DNA of 57,993 nt from Gammaproteobacteria bacterium HGW-Gammaproteobacteria-15. GTDB taxonomy: Bacteria > Pseudomonadota > Gammaproteobacteria > Enterobacterales > Alteromonadaceae. Positions 47,658-57,500 of this stretch are shown piece by piece. A program made the translations under genes and the position numbers. Within the stretch, counting starts at the first letter, position 1. The number at the start of each line of letters is the position of its first letter. A model generated the notes under the pieces. The model was given only the letters and a program-made list of their open reading frames with translations. It was not told where the DNA came from and did no database searches. The stretch covers positions 1-57,993 of the forward strand of contig PGZF01000008.1 of assembly GCA_002840125.1 (NCBI GenBank), given 5' to 3'.

Positions 47658-48275
47658 TTAAGGTTTTTTCAGGCCCTGCAGCATGGCATCTACCAGCGCA
47701 CTGGCATGTTGTTGTAAATCACACTGCTGCGGGCGCAGTAAGAAGTTACTGATAATGCCACCCATATACATATGTAAAGCTGTTGCCGCCAGATAGGGGC
47801 AGATACCATCACGTAGTAAATCTGCCTGTGCGGCGCGTTCAAAAGCCCGTTGCAATATAGCAATGGTTTGCTCATCCAGTTCATCCTGCTTATTTACCGC
47901 CGGGTTTAGCTCATCAATATATTCACAGCGGTGAAAAACAATAGTTAGCACGCGATGGTGTTGATCACTGGAGGCAATAAGCTGCAAACCGTTAATCATT
48001 AAATTACGGATTTGGTCAAAAGGGTTGTCGGTGGGGTTATTGTCTATTTCAGTTAACAGCGTTTGAAATGGTAAACGTACCCGTTCCAGCATGGCATTGA
48101 ATAAATCAGCTTTATTCTGGAAGTGCCAGTAAATAGCGCCACGGGTTACATTGGCGGCCACGGCGATTTTCTCCAACGTTGTACGCGATACACCGTGCTG
48201 AAAAAATAACACTTCTGCAGCATCTAAAATTGCTGCTCTGGTGCTTTCGGCTTCGGCCTTGGTACGTCTTGCCAT
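47658..48275 (-). CDS. acrR: TetR/AcrR-type repressor of the efflux operon
   Basis: The 205-residue protein has a TetR N-terminal DNA-binding domain: ILDAAEVLFFQHGVSRTTLEKIA and the recognition region VTRGAIYWHFQNKADLFNAM, which closely resembles AcrR and TtgR. The C-terminal domain is the AcrR-like ligand domain. The gene converges on acrB, unlike the usual divergent acrR-acrA pair. The target is probably the operator at 43084-43103, and no matching site is visible at its own promoter. Confidence 0.93.
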   Translation of the reverse strand: MARRTKAEAESTRAAILDAAEVLFFQHGVSRTTLEKIAVAANVTRGAIYWHFQNKADLFNAMLERVRLPFQTLLTEIDNNPTDNPFDQIRNLMINGLQLIASSDQHHRVLTIVFHRCEYIDELNPAVNKQDELDEQTIAILQRAFERAAQADLLRDGICPYLAATALHMYMGGIISNFLLRPQQCDLQQHASALVDAMLQGLKKP

Positions 48276-48588
48276 TTGTTGTCTTTTAACCCTGTTATCT
48301 GCTTAATACGGCTGCAATTTTACCATATTTTCCCGGTTTCGGCCTAACCTAATGTGGTTATTAAACACCTGGCTATCCTGCACTTGGCTGTGAAATGAGC
48401 ATATTTAACAGCATGTTCATCTTTGTCGGTTATTTGAATTTTATGGGGCGGATTGTTTTATAAAGTAATGATTATTATATTTTATGGGTAATGTTTGTGA
48501 TTTTTGTTGCCAATTTATTTGTTGACATAGTGTTATCTTGTATTAATAATTAGCCGATTATTTAGCCGTATTATGATCAGGGATGTTT
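48276..48588. other. AT-rich 313-base intergenic region
   Basis: This region lies between the divergent tetR and the giant RHS gene. From about 48400 it is clearly richer in A and T than its surroundings. I see no RNA gene, repeat or transposase remnant. It carries the promoter described next. Confidence 0.6.
48522..48550 (+). promoter_or_regulatory. Near-consensus sigma70 promoter of the giant RHS gene
   Basis: A perfect -35 TTGACA (48522-48527), a 17-base spacer and -10 AATAAT (48545-48550, five of six) point to a start near 48557, about 30 bases upstream of the ATG at 48589. It is the best promoter match in the window. Confidence 0.7.
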
Positions 48589-51500
48589 ATGTTAGTCGCC
48601 GCGAGGGATGCCGCAACGCGTAGTCGTGTATTTGTTTTTTTACTGTTGTTTATAAATTTTTGTATCGCTGTTTATGCAGATAATACAGAGTTGCCTGCAT
48701 CAAATGCCGAGCTAAACAATTGTATTCCGCTATATATTCAAGAAAGCCCTGCCCAAGAAGGTGAGCAGAGTGTCGCGAATAATAATGTACAATCATCAGG
48801 TTGCCAGCAAACGCCGCCTTATATGTCTGATGCACCCGTTGTCAGTGTCAGTGGTACGACCATCACGGTAAGCTGGAGCTATGCTATTAATGCTTACTCT
48901 TATCTGATACAGCAAAGAATTAATGGCGGTACCTGGCAGACGATGCCAGCTGTGTGGGGGGGATTAAGCCAGCAGTTTAGCGGCACGATAGGTAATAGCT
49001 ACCAGTACCAGGTCGCGGCTTGCAATGACTGGGGTTGCTCCGGGTATTGGGTGAGCAATAGTGTTAGCATTGTGCCGGTGCCAGCGGTGCCCGCCAAGCC
49101 GACCGCCAGTGTCAATATCAATGAGGTGACATTGGGTTGGAGTGTTGTAAGTGGCGCTACCGGCTACCGTATCCGACAGAATATCAACGGTACCTGGGAA
49201 CTAACGGAGGTGAATGTCGGGGCTGTCAGCAGCCGGGGGTTCCCAAACTCGGTAGCGGGCAGTTACCAGTACCAGATACGCGCCTGTAATGTTAATGGCC
49301 AGTGTTCTGGTTATAGCCCGGTAAGTAATAGCGTAACCGTGCTGCCGGTACCGGCTGTACCGGCTAAACCGGGAATTGGCTTTACCGCGGCCAATGCGCT
49401 GAATGTCACCTGGAACTCTGTCAGCGGGGCGGTAACTTACCGTCTGCGGCAGAGTACCAACGGCACCTGGTCAACAACTGAAACCAATACGGGGAGCGCG
49501 ACCAGCCGGAACTTCCCTGGTCTGGGGGTAGGCAGCTACCAGTATCAGGTCAAGGCCTGCAATGTCAATGGCCAGTGCTCGGGCTGGTCGGCGGCCAGTG
49601 ATGCCCGCAGTGTGCTGGTGGTACCGGCCATACCGGCCAAGCCGGGTGCGGGCTTCACTGCGGCCAATGCGCTGAATGTCACCTGGAACCCTGTCAGCGG
49701 TGCGGTAACTTACCGCCTGCGGCAGAGTACCAACGGCACCTGGCAGACAACTGAAACCAATGCAGGGAACGCAACCAGCCGGGGCTTTCCCAGTTTGGGG
49801 GTAGGTAGCTACCAGTACCAGGTCAAAGCCTGTAATGCTAATAACTACTGCTCGGACTGGTCGGCTGCCAGCGATGCTCGCAGCGTGCTGGCGGTGCCGG
49901 CCGTACCGGCCAAGCCGGGCACCACTATCAGCGGTAACAGCATTACGGCCAGTTGGGTCAAGGTCAACGGCGCCACCAGTTACACCATCCGGCAGAGCCG
50001 CAACGGCAGTTGGCAAGCCGACACCAATGTAGGCGACGTGCTCAGCAAGCCATTCCCCAGCCTGGCGGTAGGCAGCTATCAGTACCAGGTAAGGGCTTGT
50101 AATGCCAATGGCCAGTGCTCGGGCTACAGCACGGCAAGCGACATGGCCAGCATCCTGCCGGTGCCTCCGCTGCCGCCGACCCCGGTAGCGTCACTGATCT
50201 CGGCGAACGGGATTACCGTCAGTTGGATTGGCAGTGGCGACTGCCAGATCATCGGCTCCTGCCATTGTCAGGAAGGGCTACCGTGTATCCCGCTGGGTGG
50301 GCCGGGACCGGAGGTCCTGCAAAAAGAAAGTGATAGCGGAGCGCTCCAGACGGCAGACGTTGGTATCCAAAGTAGCGAAGCGGTTATCTACTACATCCGG
50401 CAGAGCCTGAACGGCAGCTGGCAAACGGAAATCAGTGCTGGTACAGCCATCAGTAAGGCATTCTCCGGTCTGGGGGAGGGCAGTTATCAGTACCAGGTGC
50501 GTGCCTGTAACGCCAATGGTCAGTGTTCGGCCCATACCCCGGTCAGTAACAGCATCAGCGTGCAGGCGGTGCCTGTGGTGCCGACTACCCCAACGGCAAG
50601 CGTTAGCGGTACGGAACTGAGAGTCAACTGGTTGCCGACCAGCGGTGCCACCTCCTATCGTGTTCAGCAGCGAACCAATGGCGGCAACTGGAACGGCGAT
50701 TTTTATGCCAGTACCAACAGCTATAGCATGGGCGGGGTCGCAGGCAGCAGTTACCAGTATCAGGTCAAGGCCTGTAATGCCAGTAACTACTGCTCCGATT
50801 TTTCGGCGGCCAGCAATCAGGTGAGTCTGCCGCCGGTGCCAGCTATTCCAACCGGGTTAGCTGCCGAACTGGATGGCACCAGCATCAACACCAGTTGGCA
50901 TGCGGCCACCCATGCAACGGTTTACCGTGTCCGCCAGAGTGTCAACGGCACCTGGCAGGACGAAATCAACAAAGGTACGACGCGAGCCCACTCCTTTGCT
51001 ATTACACCGGGCGCTAATCACCAGTACCAGGCCAGAGCCTGCAACAGCAGTGGCTGTTCCAACTGGTCAGCGGCTACCGCCACCGTGACACCGCCGCCGC
51101 TGCCTGCGGTGCCGTCAACGCCCACTGCCAACCTGAGCGGCAGCAATATCATGGTCAGTTGGGGCAGCAACAACCCGCCGATAGACCCGTGCCATATTAC
51201 TGGCACCTGTTACTGTGATGAGTTCGGCCCCTGTACTCAGCGGGGTGAACCCGCCCCCGTTGAAACGCTGCAACTGAAGGAAGAGACAGGGCAGGCTGCC
51301 ACACAAAGCAGTGGTGCAACATACTGGCTACAGGGCTATAAAGACGGTGCAGTTTGGGGAGAAGAAGTTGTCAATATCAGCGGCACCTCCAGTAGCAGGC
51401 CCTGGACACAGGTCGGCAGTTACACCTTTAAAGTCCGGGCCTGTAACAGCAGCGGTTGTTCAAATTACACGGCCCTAAGCAATGCAGTCACTATCAGCCA

Positions 51501-54500
51501 GGTGGCTACCCCGGTAACCACGCCTAATGGCGGCAGCCACAGCAGTCAGGTAAATGTTACGCTCAGTACAACCACCAGTGGGGCGACGATACGCTATACG
51601 CTAAATAACTCTGCTGTAACGGCAAGCTCAGCACAATATACTGCCGCCATACCGTTAAGCCAGAGCACGACAATAAGGGCGAAAGCGTTTAAGGCCGGTA
51701 TGGCAGAGAGTAGCGAGTTGGTGAAGAGTTTTACGGTGCTGCAACCAGTAGCTACGCCGACTATTAGCCCTAATGGCGGCACTCATTCTAATTTGGTAAA
51801 TGTCAGCCTTGCTACTACTACCAGTGATGCTACGTTACGTTATACTATTGATAACTCTCCAGTGAATACCGCATCCACAATTTATACCGGCTCATTTATT
51901 TTACCCAACAGTGCTACTGTGCGTGTGAAAGCATTCAAATCTGGTATGGCTGAGAGTTCTGAGACAGCCGCGACCTTTACGGTCTTGCAACAGGTTGCTA
52001 CGCCATCAATTACTCCCGATGGTGGCAGTCATGCGAGTTCAGTAACTGTTAGTCTGCAAAGTGCTACAACCGGCGCAGTACTACGCTATACAGCAAATAA
52101 TACCGCTGTAACTGCAAGCTCAACGGCATATACAGGCCCACTAACGTTTACTGCAAATGCAACGCTAAGAGTTAAAGCTTTTAAAAATGGCATGGCGGAT
52201 AGCATTGAGCGTTCAGCGAATTTTACTATATTGCAACCTGCTAAGGCGCCGACTATCACTCCAGATGGAGGAAAACATGCTGGTTCTGTCAGTGTTAGTC
52301 TAACAACAGCAACGCAAGGCGCATCTATTCGGTATACTACAGATAACTCTTCGGTTAGTGAAAATTCAGCCTTATATAGCGCTTCTATTCAATTGAATGC
52401 AACTGCAACAATTAGAGCCAAATCGTTTAAATCAGGTATGGCTGCAAGTCCCGAGAGCTCTGCTACTTTTACTATTACTGAATTTCCTGAAGCCAATACT
52501 CCGCCTGTGCCCGTGCTGAAGCAACCTTCAACTCCTGGCAGTAATATTGATAAAGCTCTCACTTTACCGGGGCAGTTCTCTGTTAATCAGACCGGGCAGG
52601 CAAATTATACTATTCCAATATTGGCGGCAAAAGGCTCCACAAATATGTCGCCGGCGTTAAATTTAAACTATTCAAGTGGTGGAGCGAATGGCTTACTAGG
52701 TCTTGGATGGAGTTTATCCGGTGCCGGTAGCATAACCCGCTGCAGGCAAACTGAAGCTGCTGATCGCAATCCACTGCCAATAAGCTGGTCTTCAACAGAT
52801 CGCTTCTGCCTAAATGGTCAGAGGCTGCTTGTCGTAACTGGAAACTATGGGGCAGTAGGCAGTGTATATAAAACAGAAATTGATACTTATAGTAAAGTTA
52901 CTGCGTCAGGTGGTAGTAATGGGCACCCTGACTATTTCAAAGTTGAGTATAAAGATGGTACTTGGGAAACCTATGGCAACACGACAGATTCAGCAAATGC
53001 CAAAAATAAGCTGGCGGATGGCAATACGAGAATCTTGTCTTGGGCGTTAAGTAAACGCAGTGATAGTGCAGGCAATAAGATTATTTACAAATACCATTTA
53101 GATAGTGCAGGTCATAGATTAGATACTATCGATTTTGCTTTCGGAAATGGTAGTTCGCGAAATGCTTATATCAAGTTTGATTATGAGCAACGGGCCGATC
53201 CGATTAGTGGTTATGTCACAGGCCATCAGTATCGTACAGCTGTCAGGTTAAATAAAATTACGTCATATAACGGTACTCAGGAGCTTCGCCAATACCGTCT
53301 CAGTTACAATTTAGGTACAGCTAATACAAGCTATGACAACCTTAGCCGGTTGAGCCGTATTCAGGAGTGTGTTGGCAGTAACTGTACTGAAGCAACTAAT
53401 TTCGATTGGTCGGTACCGGTAGCTGCAATATCACAAACAGCATCTTCGATGTCCTTTAATGGCGGGGTAAGTCAGTTCAGGTTGGGAGATATAAATGGTG
53501 ACGGCCTGATGGATATTGCCTGGTATGAGCAGGCCGAAACAAAAGATCTACATAACAATTTGAAACCAAGGGCCTATAGGTATGCTTTAGCAAGTATGAA
53601 TAATGGCAGTTTTAGCTGGAGCCCAAGTTTCAGAAGCCCACTTATATATGACGATATGCAACTGAATATTATCGATTTAAATAATGATGGAAGGGCGGAA
53701 GTGGTTGCTGGGCAAGGCGACCGGTTAACAACAGTTATGTATCTTGATATTAATAGTGATGGCCTGATTGACCGGCTGTCGTCGCAATACCAGCGACCTT
53801 GGGTCAACTATCATACCCAAGGTGCTGCCGCTCTAAGGTTAGGTAGTGCAGATGCTTCTTTAAGCACTTCTGCAGAAAATTATTATGCTCAACGAGCTTA
53901 TACGCCTTTAAAACAGTTATTTACCAGCACAGCTCATATTCCTGCCAATTTTGGAGATATATCTGTTCCAGAAACCTGGTATTTAAGACGTAATGCAAAT
54001 GGACAGATTATTCTTAACAACCTGCATTTATCGCCAATTCATTCATTAACCGGTTTAACCGGAGATGTAGATGGTGATGGCCGGATGGATATTGTGGCAT
54101 ATACCTGGGCAAACCATGGGCAGTGTTATCAGGACAATGATTACGATCATTGTGAATGGGAGAACTCTGTACCAGTACTTTACTCTATGCAGCAGGCTGC
54201 TTTCGGGCAGTTTGAACTGGTATATAAGGATGGATTTCATATTGTTCCGGATCCAGCCTATGCTTTCATGATTGATTTAAATGGTGATGGTTTGTCTGAT
54301 ATGGTTTATGCACGTGGGCATGACGATTGGGCCTTCCGGTTAAGTAATGGCGTATCTTTTGAAGAGCCAGTGGCAATTAATATTCCCGGCAGAGCGTTTT
54401 ATACATATAACCGGGATAATACAGATGTGACATTAGCTGATTTTAATGGTGACGGTTATCCTGACATTATTTGGCATAGCCCTAACGCGCCATTTAGCAG

Positions 54501-57500
54501 TACCACTACTGGTACAGGTTCGGGAACTATAAAAGTTAAGTATTGGGAACCTGCTGCCAATCGCTTTTCTGATGATGAAGTTACTATCAGATCCCAAGGT
54601 TATAATATTCTGACCAATTATAGTGACCCACGTTTTGGCTGGGACTACAGAACAGGCAGGTTTAAAGCATCAGCTATTCAAATGGTCGATGTTAATGCTG
54701 ATGGCAAACCTGATCTATTAATTACTCCTACAACACAGGGCGGTTCTGCAACAGTATACTTGGGCCTTACACCAGAGCAGCCAGAAAATACGATTATTGC
54801 TATTCATAAAGGTCTGGGCGACAGTATTGAAGTTGAATATGAAACTCTCACAGAGTCTGCGCATTATGCCAGAGGTGATGTCATTCAAAGCCCGGGTGAA
54901 GTACAACACTGCACCAATATTGCCGATACTTTTGGTAGTTATAGCCGCCATACTTGCTGGAATGTTTCTGTTGGAGAGACTACCCCTGGTAACTTTTATC
55001 GTAACCTTAATGATCCCTGGTACAAGCTTTCTTCACAGCAACAGTCACTTAAACCAAAAGAGCCGGCTTTTGCCAAAGCTGGTGCTATGTATGTTGTTAC
55101 CGGAGTTTCTACATCTGCCCCAACTAACAATAATGAAAGCGCACGGTATCATACGGCTTATTTTTACGAACAGGCTCGTTTGCAGGCATCTGGCCGGGGT
55201 TTTCTTGGTTTTGAGTATTTTACGACGGTGGATCGCGAGACCGGTATAAGAACCAGACAACAGTACCGGCAAGACTGGCCTTACACCGGAAAGCTTTGGC
55301 GCACTGAGGTATATACTGCTGAAGGTCACAAGCTTGGAGCTAATGAAACAACTTACGGTTTGGTGCAGTGCTACTCTAACGGTGTTGCACTTAATAGTTG
55401 TGTCACTAGCTTAAGCAATACTCTTGCGGCGAGAGGCTCTTCCGCGTTAGGACCTTTGCAACTGTTTGCAGCAAAGCAAGCTGAGCAAAACTGGGCGCTG
55501 AGTGATAATGGGAACGTACAAGGCATATTGTTAAAAGATGCTTTGACGCTGCACCAGTTTGATGGGCATGGTAATAGCGTTGTTGAAGAGCTAACGATAA
55601 AAGACGGATATGGTGCTATACAGCAGTCGGTATTAACCACCAGGATATTTGATAAAAATGGCTCAACCTGGAGTATGCAGCAAGGGCGGTTAAAACAGTT
55701 ACAGGTTACCAGTACAAATGAACATGGCAGTATTAGTCGTGTATCAGAGTTTGATTATTACAGTAGCGGTTCTGACATCGGTTTGCTGAAAACAGAAACT
55801 ATTGAGCCGGATAATTCAGAATACAAAGTAGTAACGACCCATGCTTACAGTAATGGCAATTTAGTATTGTCCACTATGGTGGCAGATGGGCAAACCCGCG
55901 TTAAAGATATACGTTATGACAGTATTGGACGCTATATCAATGAAACGTATGAGTTGTTCTCAAACGATAGCACCCCGGATTCTGGTATCAGTCGGCGAGC
56001 TTACAGTGTGGTGTCGCGAGACAGGTATGGTATGCCAAGTGAGGAACGCTTTTACACAGGGGCCAGTACCTATACTACTAAATTAACCGGAACCACCGTT
56101 TTTGGCACTACCTATTTTAATTCAGACAGTAGTGGTAGCTACTCGGTGATGGATGGTGGACTGGGGGTTGGGCCTGGTAACGTCTGTCCGGCAGGCACTG
56201 TTAGCTGGCGCAGACAGCAAGAGGCTGGCGGTGGTGTAAGCCTCGCTTGCTTAGACACGTTGCAGCGTATTACCAGAGAAGCAATGAGTGGCTTTAGCGC
56301 AAATACCTGGCGGGTGACAGATACCGAGCGGGATAAGCGTGGTTTAGTTAGCCGCAGCAGTGCGCCTTATCTGTATTCACAGGAGTCACCTTTATGGAGC
56401 AGCTATCAGTATGATGTGCTGGGAAGGGTAACGCAAACAGAAAGCTCTGTTAACAATGGTACTTCTGTAATCACTGAAATTAATTATGATGGCTATGATA
56501 CGACTACGGTTAACGGCTTATCGCAGCAACGTACTGATACGTTTAATGCGCTTGGCCAACTGCAGCAGGTGACCGATCCAAACAATGGCGTTACCAGCTA
56601 CCGTTATGATGCCAGAGGCAATCTGGTGCATATGACTGACCCTGCCGGGAATGCAACTCAGATCCAGTATGATTTGCGCGATCGTAAAATCAGCATGGTA
56701 GATCCGAATAAAGGCAGTTGGAGTTACAAATATAACCGTTTTAGTGAGCTGGTTTGTCAACAGGATGCCAAGGGGCAAATTACTCAACAGAAATATGATT
56801 TACAAGGCCGGTTATTTAGCCGTACTGAGTATAAATCGGGCGGAAGCTGTGATATTCCAAGCGGTAGTGTGGAAAAATTCAGTCGCTGGGAATATGACAC
56901 TGCTGCGAACGGCTTAGGCAAATTACAGCGTGTTTATGACAGTACTGCAATTAATGGTAGTGCACAGTACCAGCAAAGCTACAGCTATGATGCCCTGGGT
57001 CGATTAAGTATTACCACAACCCGTATGCCGGGCCATCTTAATCAGATGGGGGAGCACTATGAAAAAACAACCTATGATCAGTACGGCCGTATATTCCAGC
57101 AATTTGATGCGGCCCGCAGTAGTAGTGATTTTAACGTTAATGGTGTGGAATATCGCTACAGCGAAACTGGCTATTTACAACAATTAGTCGATTCAGTTAA
57201 TCGCAATGGCCGCCAGCAAGCATTTTATGCTGTTCAGCAAATGGATGCCCGTGGCAACGTAACTAATGCAGAATACGCCAACGGCGTAACCATGCAGCAT
57301 GAATACTATCGTGATTCAGGCTTAGCGAAAGAGTTACGTAGTTATGCCATTACTGGTGGCAGTACCGCTTTACAACAGTTGGAGCTAGTCTGGGATGAAA
57401 TAGGTAATTTGCAATCAAGGCATGAAACAGGCTCTGCCGGGGCATTAAACCGCCGGAATGTGCATGAGGCTTTCCAGTATGACAGCCTGAACCAACTCAC

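Larger units (their letters stand above)
48820..51501 (+). repeat. Nine tandem fibronectin-III-like repeats
   Basis: The units are about 90 residues, each starting with a PxVPAxP-type linker and ending in YQYQVxACNxxGxCSxxS, so each carries a conserved Cys pair. Unit starts are near 48820, 49081, 49351, 49624, 49897, 50164, 50572, 50833 and 51097. The units starting at 49351 and 49624 are 273 bases apart and nearly identical in DNA over most of their length. Confidence 0.85.

Noticed and set aside
49471..50016. 181-codon minus-strand frame inside the FnIII array
   Set aside because: It lies wholly inside the giant plus-strand gene; repeats in the coding strand create repeated antisense frames. 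No Shine-Dalgarno and no recognisable domain.
50242..50410. Possible frameshift or insertion in FnIII unit 6
   Set aside because: The frame stays open and resumes the FnIII pattern; the same insert type occurs in unit 9, so it is a real part of the protein.
48820..51501. CRISPR-like repeat pattern
   Set aside because: The period is about 270 bases, the repeats are coding and in frame, and no spacer structure is present.
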